NCBI GenBank assembly: GCA_964058805.1
Contig: CAXKVV010000726.1
Coordinates: 1 to 32,114, forward strand
Direction of reading: 5' to 3'
DNA length: 32,114 nt
From: Schoenoplectus triqueter
Lineage: Eukaryota; Streptophyta; Magnoliopsida; Poales; Cyperaceae
Positions 22,623 through 32,114 of this stretch are shown here, one piece after another. Every line of letters starts with the position of its first letter. Within the stretch, counting starts at the first letter, position 1. Made by a program: the position numbers and the translations under genes. Under the pieces are notes generated by a model. That model searched no databases. It was given only the letters and a program-made list of their open reading frames with translations, and was not told where the DNA came from.

Positions 22623-23293
22623 AACTATTACTGATAATTATATTTCTTCAAGCTACCTTCCGAAATGGAAAACAAAGAAAAAAGAGAAGCAGATGGTGCA
22701 TTGGAAAACAGGTGGTGGTTGTAATTGTAAATCATGTTGTAATTGTTATTTGTTTTAACTAGGGTTATTGGCTTGTAGCTATTTCTAATTTATCGTTTTC
22801 TGTTTCTGTAAGTTCCAGTGTTGTTTATTTGTACTTGATAAATTGATAGGTCCAAATGTGAGCCCTTTTGTAATTATGAGTTGGTGCGAAATGTCAAGCT
22901 TTTTTGTAACTGTATATCTTATGCTGAGTGGGTTTCACCTGATTTCGTATACTCGCTGAATGTTTGTGTCATATAGTTCTGAATTTTACTTATTTCTTAA
23001 AATTAGTTTCTAATAGCATAACAATGAAGTAAATAAATGTATTTGTTCTGTGATTTAAAAATATATCAAGATTATACTTAAATTGGATGCAAAAACATTG
23101 ACGACCCTTTAACTTTGCTTATTTTATCTTCATTTTCTCAAATCAAGCTAGGAATATTTTTTAAGTATATTCTTTTTCTATAGATATCTTGTTAGCGCAC
23201 ACAGATTGGTTGCGTTAATTGTATATCAATTCTATATACAATTTGAGTGTAATAATGTTTTATAAATAGAGAGATAAACCGTTGTATGTTTTA

Positions 23294-23296
<3 letters not shown>
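22623..23296 (+). other. 3' UTR of the ArfGAP gene and spacer
   Basis: T- and TTGTAA-rich sequence after the TAA stop (for example TTGTAATTGTAAATCATG at about 22719-22736) fits plant far-upstream polyadenylation elements. AATAAA-like sequence occurs near 23032 (GTAAATAAATG). The exact cleavage site cannot be given. No other gene is seen up to the TA/GA microsatellite. Confidence 0.45.

Positions 23297-23350
<54 letters not shown>
23297..23350. repeat. (TA)n(GA)n compound microsatellite
   Basis: About 28 bases of TA followed by about 26 bases of GA, directly abutting the left end of the foldback element. A shorter TA run follows the right end (23731-23747), so the element appears to sit in a TA-rich target or to carry a TA-rich tip. 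Confidence 0.95.
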
Positions 23351-23731
23351 TGGAGATACCATAAGCTTAAGCTCACGGAGGCCTTCCGTGAGCTTAACTC
23401 AAAAAACATATTAAATCATCTCGAAATTTTAATTTATCATTCTCATTAAATTCTTTATATGAAAATCTCATGAGATTCAAAAATTTGGAGCGTTTTGAGC
23501 TTTTTAAGTCACCATTTTTAATTTTTTAAAATCAGTTCTAAAAATAATAATAATATATTCAATACTTAAACATCATTTTAAAAAATTAAAAATGGTGACT
23601 TAAAAAGCTTCAAACGCTCCAAATTTTTGCATCCCATGAGATTTTCATATAAAGAATTTAATGAGAATGATAAATTAAAATTTCGAGATGATTTAATATG
23701 TTTTTTGAGTTAAGCTCACGGTATCTCCACT
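23349..23731. mobile_element. Young foldback element with near-perfect arms
   Basis: AGTGGAGATACC at the left and GGTATCTCCACT at the right are perfect terminal inverted repeats. Inside, about 150-bp arms (23381-23531 and about 23577-23720) match with only a handful of differences (for example ATGAGATTC against ATGGGATGC), around a loop of about 45 bp. The left arm alone has an extra segment of about 26 bp (23361-23386) that forms its own small hairpin: GCTCACGGAGG / CCTTCCGTGAGC. The transcript would fold into a long double-stranded stem. Superfamily unknown; TA flanks are compatible with a TA target. Confidence 0.85.
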
Positions 23732-23747
23732 ATATATATATATATAC

Positions 23748-24319
23748 ATAAATGATAGAACCTAAATGAAAATATATTATTTATATATATATGATAAGAA
23801 TAAAATAAAGATCTTAAATTAATTACCGAAATTCAAAATTGTACTTTACTTTTCACTGTAATTAAATTAGTCTGATTTTTTTACAGTGAAATATGCCATC
23901 CGCTTTCATTTTATTCTAAAAATGATACAAAATAGTATTAATCAACAAAATTATTAAAAAAATATATAGCTGCTGTTATATAATTACAACAAATGACAGC
24001 AGAGGAATTGAAAACAAAATAAATCCGCAAACAAAATAGCAGCAGAAAACAAAATTAACACTGAAAATAATTTTCTTATCAAGAAGAATTAAGCATAAAT
24101 TAGTCAAAACTAATTTCAATCTCCAGCTCTCCTACGAGGCAAAGTATCTATATTATATTATAAAAAACATATGTGTTAGAGGTGTTCATTAATATTATCA
24201 GATATTGTGTAATTATCAAAATATTCATATTTAATTTATAATTGAGATTAATTGATTTTTTTGAAGTAGCAAGCTGTGACAGAGAAAAAAAATTATTTAC
24301 ATCAGTGCACAGCTAAGTA
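23748..24319. other. Gene-free spacer
   Basis: AT-rich DNA with no coding region or clear repeat. A stretch at about 23985-24060 is richer in CAGCAG-like purine sequence but has no reading frame worth reporting. Confidence 0.5.
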
Positions 24320-24327
24320 GTTGCTGC

Positions 24328-24702
24328 CAGGGGCGGATGCATGATTTTGGTCAGGGGGTCAATAATCGGATTCAGTAGCTTATCAGATTTAAATCCATTA
24401 ACTAATCGGGTACTAAATAAAAATATTAAAATAATATCTTTATATATTAAAAATAATAAAAAATAAAAGTTAAAATAATAAATAATCATAGCAATAAAGA
24501 AAATTTTCTTCTACAAGACTTTATATTTTAAAAATTTTACATAATTTTTTCATTATCCGTGATATTAAATATTTTTTCTCAATGAAAAATAATCAGATAA
24601 TCCAGGGGGGTCAGATTAACAAAATATTGACCTAAAAGCACTATTTTTCAAAATCCAGAGGGGGTCAACTGACCCCCCTGACGAATGCTATGTCCGCCCC
24701 TG
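24328..24702. mobile_element. hAT-type MITE, 375 bp
   Basis: Terminal inverted repeats CAGGGGCGGA / TCCGCCCCTG, followed inside by related TCAGGGGGTCA blocks, and a perfect 8-bp target duplication GTTGCTGC at 24320-24327 and 24703-24710. An 8-bp duplication with CAGGGG termini is characteristic of plant hAT elements. The interior is AT-rich, has no transposase frame, and near the right end contains the hairpin GGGGGTCAACTGACCCCC. It would need a transposase supplied by another element. Confidence 0.93.
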
Positions 24703-24727
24703 GTTGCTGCCGTTTTATCTTATATTC

Positions 24728-24777
24728 ATACTCATACTCCACTCACACTCATACTCATACTCATACTCATACTCCTA
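24728..24777. repeat. (ACTCAT)n short tandem repeat
   Basis: About eight imperfect units of ACTCAT/ACTCAC. It lies close to the 3' end of the minus-strand LINE, between the hAT element and the LINE coding remnant, and may have formed at the LINE's tail. Confidence 0.85.
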
Positions 24778-24869
24778 TTCTAAGATTATAATTATAAGGT
24801 GAATAGAATCTGAATTAGATTCATGAACTGTATACATTCCTAGCGCCCATGTTAGAGTCTTAAGATATT

Positions 24870-25635
24870 CATCTACAATATTTGCTCCACTGTTGTATCT
24901 CTATGGCTGTTTGCTATAACAGCGCTCCAATTGGTGCATGTTCTCCTTTGAACAACCTTTTATTTCGTTCTTTCCACAAATTTCAGATGATGGAGAGGCA
25001 TAGTGTCCCAAATATCTCTCATGGATTCAGCCGTGAAATTACACAAGGTGGTCAAGTGTCCAGCACAGTATTGCACAGCGATGTTGGTGACATGTTGAAA
25101 TTGCCTCTAATGTGCTGCCAAAAGGAAATTGATACGGGGCACTAAGAGAAAAGGTCTTCTGTTATTTCAAGTATCGCGACATTACAAAGATAGCATTTGG
25201 GTTGGACTAATATTCTTCTCTGCTGCAGCCTCTATTGTGTGAGAATGCGGTGTTGTAGCAACGACAAAAAAAGAAGAAGATGTGCACCTTGTATGGTGCC
25301 TTGAATTTTCAGAGAATGTGATGATAAGGTAAGATTACACCTGTGTGAGCATTGCTTTGTACATCGTGGACACTGTGAAAACACCATCTCCACTTCATTT
25401 CCAGTTTGCATTGGTGCATGAAATCTTTAAGAAAGGCAACAAAGACATTAGCGATTTAATGAACTGTGATGCAGGGGATGTTGGGATATCCCGTATGTCA
25501 GTTGTGCCATATACAATGAGAACCACCTCCAACCATAAGCCTTGTTCTTCTCCTTTTAATTTCCAAAGCCACTTGGTCATAAATGCAACATTTTGTAATT
25601 CAAGATTTATAAACTCCTAGCCCTCCATTTTGCTT
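24870..25635 (-). pseudogene. LINE C-terminal region with zf-RVT remnant
   Basis: A minus-strand frame at 25580-25395 begins MTKWLWKLKGEEQGLWLEVV, the KWLWR...LW block that follows the RT in plant L1 proteins. Further on, about 25205-25115 encodes CYLCNVAILEITEDLF, then a stop, then CPVSISFW: the Cys-x2-Cys ... Cys pattern of zf-RVT. About 24995-24900 gives LWKERNKRLFKGEH. Scattered stops show it is dead. This places the LINE's 3' coding end close to 24870. Confidence 0.8.
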
Positions 25636-25639
25636 AAGG

Positions 25640-27450
25640 TTACAAACCAATGCCCAATTTACCAGGTAATGAGGCCATTAAGTCCTTCAGTGCCTTTCCG
25701 GATAGAACTCCTAATTCGATCAATATGCTTGATGATGCCCTTTGGTAATTGCATGATCTGCATGTAACGCATAGGCATGACTAACAAGACAGGCTTTGTT
25801 AGTGTTGTTCGGCCTCCGAATGATAGGAATATTCCGTGCCAGCCCTTTAGTCTATCCTGGAATGCAACCTTGCTTAGCTTTTTGAGTGACAGCGACATTC
25901 CTAGGTATCTGATTGGTAGTGAGATTTTTGTGCACCGGAGTAAGTTTTCTATGACTTGGATAAGACACTATGGTACCATGATTGGTACGAATGTGTTGAG
26001 AATTGATTCAAAATATATTTTTAAAATATTTCTATTTAGGAAATTAGTTTTAGTAAAACTAATTTCAGCAAGGATAGAATTATTATATGGTTATTTTAGG
26101 AAAGACAAGAGTCAAAATTAGTAGCAATTATATTTAGAAAGTAATGAAATTAGTGGGGTAATTTATAGGAAGTAGTGGATGATATTTTAGGAATGTAGTA
26201 GAATTAATTTAAGAAAGTTCTATGCTATATAAACCATAGAACATTATGTAATTGTATGTCTCCAATATGCAATGAATTAAGAAGAGAGTTTCAGCAGAAA
26301 TTATTTGTTAGTTTATTTGTTTATCCTTCCATTATTCTAACAGAATGCACTTTTATCTCTGTTTATACACAGACCTGAGATGAGACCATAATTATCCAAT
26401 ACCGCCGATATCAACTGCAACGTCCGTGCATGTGCTCTATAATGAATATTGTGTCATCTGTATACTGCATAATCTGTGTTGTCAATAGATCAGATTATGA
26501 CATAATGTGTTGATATTTCTCACCAGCCATTGAAGCGAGTCTGCCACTATTGTGAACAAGAGTGGCGAGAGCGGGTCGCTTATTGCAGGACTCATCTATG
26601 TTGGAAGTATCCAGTGAATGATGTATTTAGTTTGATAGACGAGGTTGATGTTGATAGTATGGAGAGCACCGTTGATGTCCATTTGGGTGAGAAACCTCAC
26701 TCAATTAGGAGATTAACTAGATATGACCAATTTATGGTGTCAGACCTCGTAAACTACTTTGAAAAGGATAGCCGGTGTATTCTTTCTCTTATATAAGTGC
26801 AATAGTTGTCGTGTCACAACGAATATCTCTATGATTGATCTGCCCTTGGCAAAAATTGTCTGCCTAGATGATGTAATATTTGAAAGTATCTGAGGCAGCC
26901 TCGTGGCATATATTTTAGTAATTATCTTTATCACAATATTAGAATTATTTAGCTACTATGTTCATAGAGGCAATAACAATAAATGCATCAGAAAAATTAA
27001 AAAAATATTCAAGTACCTCAAAGAGCTAGTTATATCTGAGTTATTATGTTGGAATTGAGCCGTCCTTAACTATATAGCTTAGCCATGGTGAATTTGAGAT
27101 CTTTTGATGAAATTTTTTAATATAAGAATCAATAGAATCTATACAAAGTAATGAGTATCATTAAAGAGTTATCACACTAATTGGTTGATATTTCGTATAT
27201 CTTCGAGGCTCCCTCCTTCTTTGGCAGTAGTGAAATTGCTGACTTGTTTAAGCATGATACACTGATATTATCTGAATGAAATTTTGGATTAGAGCAATCA
27301 CATCAGGTTTGTAAGTACCCACAACTTCTTGTAGAACTCAATCGGGTAGCCATCCAGCCCACTGGCTTTCTCGGCTGGTATGGAGTTGATTGCTGAGAGA
27401 ATTTCCTGTTCCATTATGTGATCGTCTAGATGTGACAATTGCTCTGAGTA
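25640..27450 (-). pseudogene. LINE reverse transcriptase remnant
   Basis: Minus-strand blocks in order: AEKASGLDGYPIEFYKKLW (about 27395-27335, start of the RT domain); LLPKKEGASKIYEI (about 27225-27180); KIITKIYATRLPQILSNI and KGRSIIEIF (26930-26830); DPLSPLLFTIVAD (about 26575-26535); the catalytic region as QYTDDTIFI (about 26475-26450), where families usually have YADD; then ISLPIRYLGMSLSLKKLS (about 25930-25875) and LSFGGRTTLTKP. The solo LTR at 25994-26342 splits the last two blocks. Stops and frame changes make it non-functional. Confidence 0.88.
25994..26342 (+). mobile_element. Solo LTR (349 bp), copia-like, nested in the LINE
   Basis: Starts TGTTGAGAATTG and ends TTATTCTAACA, with a perfect 5-bp target duplication GAATG at 25989-25993 and 26343-26347. 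TATATAAA at 26226-26233 followed by a downstream leader-like stretch suggests plus orientation. No internal domain remains, so it is the product of recombination between two LTRs. Removing it brings adjacent LINE RT sequence together, proving that it inserted after the LINE. The TGTTGAGAAT start resembles, but is not the same as, the copia LTR at 30238-30481. Confidence 0.9.
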
Positions 27451-27479
27451 GCTGGGACCTACCTTACCTGTGAGATCAA

Positions 27480-28575
27480 AAGGTACCGTGCTCTGCTGTG
27501 TTGAGCCCGTGATATCATGGAAATAACTGAAAAGCTATCTCATGTATCTCTACCTCACTTTATGGAGAATCATCATATTTTGTTATTCGCATTGCACTAT
27601 TTTTGTTGTACCTCATATTTGCCATGGCATGAAAATATTGGTGTTGTCATCTCCTGCCTTCAGCCAAACACAACACGGCATCTGCTTCCACTTGAGCTCG
27701 ATGTCCCGAGCCAGAACAAACACATGTTCCTTTAGTGCAATTCTGAGTGCTAATTCATCTCTATATAAATTCCTTTGCTCTTCTGCTATGTCTAATAGTC
27801 TGATAACCTCTTTAGAGCGCTTTAGATCTATGTTTGTATTTTGAAACTTTCCTTTTGCCCAATTTGTTAGGACCTTCCGTGTTGCTTAGAGCTTTAACCT
27901 GATGTTTTTTTATTGAGTTTCGATTATGTGAGGCAGAGCCCCAAGTCACAGTCACTACCTTATTGATCTCTTCATAGTTCAGCTAGTATGTTTAAATCTG
28001 AATCCTCTCTTTGTGGGGTTAATGGTTTGTTTTATGATCAACATGAGCGGAGCATGGTCCAATGCAGTGTATGGCAAATCAAATAGTGTGTGTGTGTGCA
28101 TCCTATAGCCCATTCATTGGATAACAAGGTTATATCAAGTCTAGTGAAGGTCGGATTTGGTCGTCGATTTGACCATATAAAGATATGACCCTATAGTGGT
28201 ACATCATTAAGTTCGAGGTAAATTGATTAGATGGTTGAACTCTTGTATGTGTCCCAGATTAAGTTGGCCGTCTGTTATCTCATGTAAGCACCTAATTATA
28301 TATATGTTAAAATCTCCTACTACAACCCATGGGTGATTCGCTATTGCATGCAAAAAAACCAATCTCAGTTAAAAATCGCATCTTATTATTATTTTCTATT
28401 GGCCTATAAACACGTTAACATAAATCATAATTATTTATATTTAAGCACAGTTGTTATTAAAAATTCTCTTATATGTGTTTGATAGCAACAAAAATTTCTT
28501 GTTCATGCAATGATAAAGCCCCCTCTAGAGCCTTGTGCATTTAGTGCTCTATAATCTATAAATTTAGAAAGCGCG
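27480..28575 (-). pseudogene. LINE endonuclease and linker remnant
   Basis: Read on the minus strand, about 28560-28500 gives LNAQGSRGGFIIA, and about 28350-28330 gives WVVVGDFN, the conserved GDFN block of L1-type APE endonucleases. A WSNRRPNPTFTRLD-like block follows near 28160. The endonuclease-RT linker follows at about 27870-27640 (ALKEHVFVLA, then WLKAGDDNTNIF). Several stops and frame changes separate these pieces, so no active nuclease can be made. A typical intact domain would nick target DNA to prime reverse transcription. Confidence 0.8.
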
Positions 28576-28599
28576 ATATTAATTTCTAACCCTGAAGAT

Positions 28600-30237
28600 G
28601 GAGTGCTCACTCCATTTTAATAAAAAAATAAAAATTTTAATAAATTTTTTTTGGAATTCGAAATAATGTGAATCCACAATCCACTGCCTTTATCCACTTG
28701 ACTACATCCATCCCTTATCTAGCTAAAGAAAAGATTTTTTCTTTTTTCCATTCAACATTATTGTTTTGATTTTGACCTCAATACTTAGATTAAGATATTG
28801 GACATAGAATGTCAATCTTTACTATGCAAATTTTTAACTACTGAACACTTATTAACATTTGAGATACTACTACACACATTTCAATTTAAAATATTAAATT
28901 TAACACAAATGTCCATCATATATAACAAATTGAGTTCTCAAAAAGTACAGGTTCTTAGTGAACCTTGTAACAACACAAAAGAAGAAATGAACTATCACAG
29001 TCCTTAAAGCTACATCAGGATTAACATCCTGCTCATGCCCCTCGTCATAATCATAGTTATATGTCTCATATGTCTCATAATTCACTAGTTCATCATTCTC
29101 TTCATCACCTGAGATGATCAATATCTTCTGTACTTAAATCTCCCTGGCCGCCATGAAAATCCATATTCATGTCATCTTGATTCTAGCTAACTTCGCGCGC
29201 TACAATTGGTATCGCAGAAAATCTCAACCATTCTTTTAAACCCACGCCTATAGCTCTTCCACTTTTAACTTTTTACATCACGTGATTTTATTTACTCTCT
29301 TCCCACGTGATGCTACACCTACACACCCATTTATTTACTCCGAGTCCTTATCGCATTCAACAATTTCATTATTCTAATTTTACTTCTCTTACAATTTAAA
29401 GCATTTATCTCCTAAGCTCGTTTAATCCTACTTCTCCTGCAATATTATCATTCTAATCTCACTTCTTTTATAAATTTTAGGAGATGAACTAAAAACTTTT
29501 TTTTATCTTGTAGGTTATATTATCTACATAATTTGAAATGAATGATATATTCTTGAGTACAACTTCTCAACTCCAACTCTGAATCTAAAGCTTGGCAAAC
29601 ATATCCACATTAATTAATGTTAATTTTATTCATGAATATTGGTGGTTCTATCTTATGAGACCTTAATATTTTTTGTAAAACTATTAACATAAAATCTCTC
29701 AAATTCACTGTGTTGAGTAAAACGATCTTTAAGAGAATGGAGCTCATTTTTTTTAGCCATGGGATCTAACATATCAATTTTATTAAAATTCCGAATAATT
29801 CTATTAACTTATTAATTTATTGTTTTAATAATATCTTCATCTAACATAATAACTAGTTCAACTCTAATTATTTTAGTGATCTAAGTTGTTCTTTAATCGA
29901 AATGCATACCTCGGACCTCGTCTCGCATTTTCAAATTAAATGACAAAGAGAAAAAAAATTTCAGAGGCGATGCTAGAGTTAATCATTATTAATTTGTATG
30001 AGAATTATAATTATTATTGGTGTTATGTAGTGTAGAGTTATTCTTTCATTCTTTACTTGAGAAAAATTTCCTCTGTTTTTAGTTATGTTATTAGTTCACT
30101 AAATTGTGAGGGTGGGAAAAAGTTGATAAGAGATGGGAAGATGGACACGTGATGGGTACTGGATAAATAAAAAAAGAAGAAGAGAAGAAACTAATCACAA
30201 CCATTAAATAAATTGTCGGTCGGATTTGATGCGCTGC
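28600..30237. other. Spacer without a supportable gene
   Basis: AT-rich DNA. A near-palindrome ATGGAGTGCTCACTCCAT lies at about 28599-28616. A minus-strand reading frame at 28900-29121 begins MIISGDEENDELV and has a Tyr/Glu/Asp-rich stretch (NYETYETYNYDYDEG), but I recognise no family, no flanking exons and no conserved domain. Loosely repeated ACTTCT-rich blocks occur at 29370-29480, with ATCTCCTAA / TTAGGAGAT forming a 9-bp inverted pair. Confidence 0.5.
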
Positions 30238-30481
30238 TGTTGAAAATTTGAGGCAAATGATGAATAAAAGATTTCTTTTTTTTCTGATAATTTACAATCT
30301 TAATTTACAAGTCTATTTATGGGTAGAGATGATAATAGTAATATTTGGCTATACAAGGAAATATAAATAGAGAATTTACAACTCTAATCAATTTGATTTG
30401 TGGATGACATTTCTTCTAAATCTGGCCTATGATGAGATCTTTCTGAGACCAGATGTCACTTAATCATTTTTATTCTCAACA
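30238..30481 (-). repeat. Copia 3' LTR (244 bp)
   Basis: On the minus strand it runs TGTTGAGAATAAAAATG ... AAATTTTCAACA, with 6-bp terminal inverted repeats TGTTGA/TCAACA. The pol frame ends inside it (stop at 30460-30462), as is common in compact copia elements. The length is typical of small plant copia LTRs. Confidence 0.9.
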
Positions 30482-32114
30482 TTCCCTCTAAAACTAGGAT
30501 TAAAAATATCATATAATCCGAGCTTGCATGTAATATTCTCAAAAGCATTTATGTAGAGCCCTTTTGTAAAGATATCTGCTAACTGATCTTCACTCTTGGC
30601 AAAAGGAGTTTCAATTTTTTTGGCTTGAATTTTCTCTCGAATGAAATGACAATCTACTTCTATATGCTTGGTTCGCTCATGGAAGACAGGATTTGTTGCG
30701 ATGTGTCTTGCTGCTTGGTTGTCACAGAACATCTCCATTGGTTCATTGTTATCAATGTGTAAGTCGGTTAAGAGTTGTTTGATCCATGTCATCTCACTTG
30801 TAGAGGATGCCATGACTCGATATTCTGCTTCAGTGCTTGATCGTGCCACAACATTTTGTTTTTTGCTTTTTCATGTGACTAAGTTTCCGCCTACAAATGT
30901 GCAAAAACCAGTTGTCTATTTTCTGTCAAAACTCTCAGCCCAATCTGCATCGAAATAGCTACATACAACATTAGTTATGTTATTTCTCATCCAGATTCTC
31001 TTTCCAGGACAACTCTTTAAATACCTAAGTATCCTGTTAATGGCATCTAAATGGGAAGTTCTTGGTGTATGCATGAATTTACTCACTTAGCTTACAACAA
31101 ATGATAAATCAGGTCTGGTTACAGTCAAGTATATCAATTTTTCTACCAGTTTTTGATATTCATTAATATCCTCAAGAAGTTCGCCGTCCTCAGTGTTAAG
31201 TTTTACATTTATATCAACAGGAGTTGATGCTAGCTTACACCCTAATTTATCAGTTTCCTTAAGTAGGTCAAGTACATATTTTTTTTTAAAAAATGAACAC
31301 ACCTTTTGATGAGTGTGCAATTTCAATTCCTAGAAAATATTTTATTTTTCCTAAATCCTTAATGTCAAATTTTTGTTTAAGACAACTTTTAATAGCATCA
31401 ATTTCTGACTGACTATTTCCAGTTATGATAATGTCATCAACATAAACTAAGACTATCGTTATACCATTCTCATTATATTTTATAAACAAAGAAGTATCAG
31501 CCCAACTAATTTTAAAATTACATGAAAGTAAAAATTGACTTAATTTTTCATACCAGGCTTTTGGAGATTGCTTCAGTCCATAAATTGATTTATTTAGCCT
31601 ACAAACAAGATTAGACATATTTTCCCTTTTATGACCTGAGGGTAGGGTCATGTATACTTCTTCCTCAAGTGTTCCTTGAAGAAAGACATTTTTAACATCC
31701 ATTTGGTGAAGACTCCAACTATTATTAACAGCAATGGATAGTAGAATTCTAACTATGTTCTTTTTTGCTACAGGGGCAAAGGTCTTATGATAGTCAATTC
31801 CATAAGTTTATGTGTACCATTTGACCACTAACCTAGCCTTATATCGTTCTATGATTCCATTACTATTATATTTAATTTTATACACTCATTTGCAGCCTAC
31901 ATGTTTCTTATTTTTTGGTAAAGGGCATATAGTCCAGGTTTGATTTTTTTTTTCTAAAGCTTGTAGTACTTCGTCCATTATCTTACACCATTTGGGTCCT
32001 GTTTTGCTTTCTCAAAGGTAGCTGGTTCTGCCATTGTTGAAATAATATTCACAAAGACATAATGTTCTTTTAAAATATTTTTATAAGAAACATAATTTTG
32101 GATAGGATACTGTA
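30460..32114 (-). pseudogene. Copia pol polyprotein remnant (RT-RNase H), 5' truncated by window
   Basis: The minus-strand frame starts off-window. About 31830-31780 gives RYKARLVVKW; then MDVKNVFLQGTLEEEVYM (31702 down), LNKSIYGLKQSPKAWYEKL, and the catalytic LVYVDDIIITGNS (YVDD, about 31450). These are classic Ty1/copia RT blocks. RNase H follows: DADWAESFDRK (near 30935), ARSSTEAEYRVMA (near 30845-30810), FCDNQAA and RTKHIEVDCHFIRE (30670-30630), ending RGNVENKND at 30460. Damage: two stops in the RT N-terminal part (one replaces the Trp of the CKWVYK block), a frameshift in an A/T run at about 31280-31300, a stop at about 31086, and two stops in RNase H (about 30920 and 30870; the second replaces a Trp). 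Non-functional. Confidence 0.93.
30482..30494 (-). other. Polypurine tract of the copia element
   Basis: The minus strand reads TTTTAGAGGGAA directly before the LTR start TGTTGAG. This is the usual primer site for plus-strand DNA synthesis in LTR retrotransposons and fixes the LTR boundary. Confidence 0.8.

Larger units (their letters stand above)
24862..28600 (-). mobile_element. Decayed L1-type LINE (endonuclease-RT), minus strand
   Basis: Minus-strand translation in all three frames gives, in the right order, an APE endonuclease, a non-LTR reverse transcriptase and a C-terminal zf-RVT region, each broken by stops and frameshifts. The element spans about 3.7 kb including a 349-bp solo LTR inserted at 25994-26342. 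Plant L1 ORF2 proteins are around 1,200-1,350 residues, so nearly the whole ORF2 length is represented. ORF1 and a clean 5' end are not seen. The 3' end is near 24860-24715, where an ACTCAT tract replaces a clear A-tail. Boundaries are approximate. Inactive. Confidence 0.85.
30238..32114 (-). mobile_element. Ty1/copia retrotransposon, 3' part, runs off the window
   Basis: Minus-strand pol remnant (RT then RNase H), polypurine tract and 3' LTR lie in the expected order for a Ty1/copia element whose 5' half is beyond base 32114. The lower flank of the LTR is GCTGC (30233-30237); the partner of this presumed 5-bp duplication should lie outside the window. Several in-frame stops and one frameshift show it is not autonomous. 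The LTR is complete, so old transcription control signals could persist. Confidence 0.95.

Noticed and set aside
1..32114. CRISPR arrays, operons, defence islands, rRNA and tRNA genes
   Set aside because: None seen; repeat arrays present have variable-length AT-rich units without unique spacers, and gene structure is eukaryotic.

Overview
This is an AT-rich stretch of plant nuclear DNA. The evidence is a 13-exon plant gene with GT-AG introns, plant-type LINE and Ty1/copia sequences, and several MITE-like inverted-repeat elements. A eudicot is the best guess, but the window does not identify a species. There is one host gene that I can support; nearly everything else is transposable-element sequence of different ages or unassigned AT-rich spacer.

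Layout. 1-5815 is gene-free spacer with a 50-bp perfect direct repeat, one inverted-repeat MITE (3242-3490), a long-armed foldback element with a probable 9-bp target duplication (4743-5137) and simple repeats. 5816-10826 is best read as one very large (5,011 bp) solo LTR: it starts TGTCACACCCC, ends GGGTTTCACA, is flanked by a perfect 5-bp duplication (TTATG), and has an internal TATA box followed by a sharp change in base composition. 10832-16160 is spacer with a GC-cored inverted-repeat element (10963-11378), a second copy of the MITE family seen near 3.3 kb (12569-12876), and a small polyA-tailed retroposon-like insertion (15941-16162).

16875-22622 on the plus strand is an intact ArfGAP gene of the AGFG/AGD14 type. 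The 13 coding exons join without a frame break into 599 residues: an N-terminal ArfGAP zinc-finger domain, then a long low-complexity tail with a clathrin-box-like motif and two NPF motifs. This points to a role in clathrin and EH-domain dependent vesicle traffic. A candidate leader intron and a short upstream ORF precede it, and intron 3 carries a hairpin-forming repeat.

22.6-30.2 kb is a graveyard of nested elements. It holds a young near-perfect foldback element (23349-23731) and a 375-bp hAT-type MITE with a perfect 8-bp duplication (24328-24702). It also holds a decayed L1-type LINE on the minus strand (about 24.86-28.6 kb), itself interrupted by a 349-bp solo LTR with a perfect 5-bp duplication (25994-26342). 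30238-32114 is the 3' part of a decayed Ty1/copia element on the minus strand (RT, RNase H, polypurine tract, 244-bp LTR) that runs off the window.

No operon-like, CRISPR, defence or secondary-metabolite system is visible. The unusual content is the giant solo LTR with its internal minisatellites, the hairpin-forming elements, and possible regulation of the ArfGAP gene by a uORF and an intronic hairpin.
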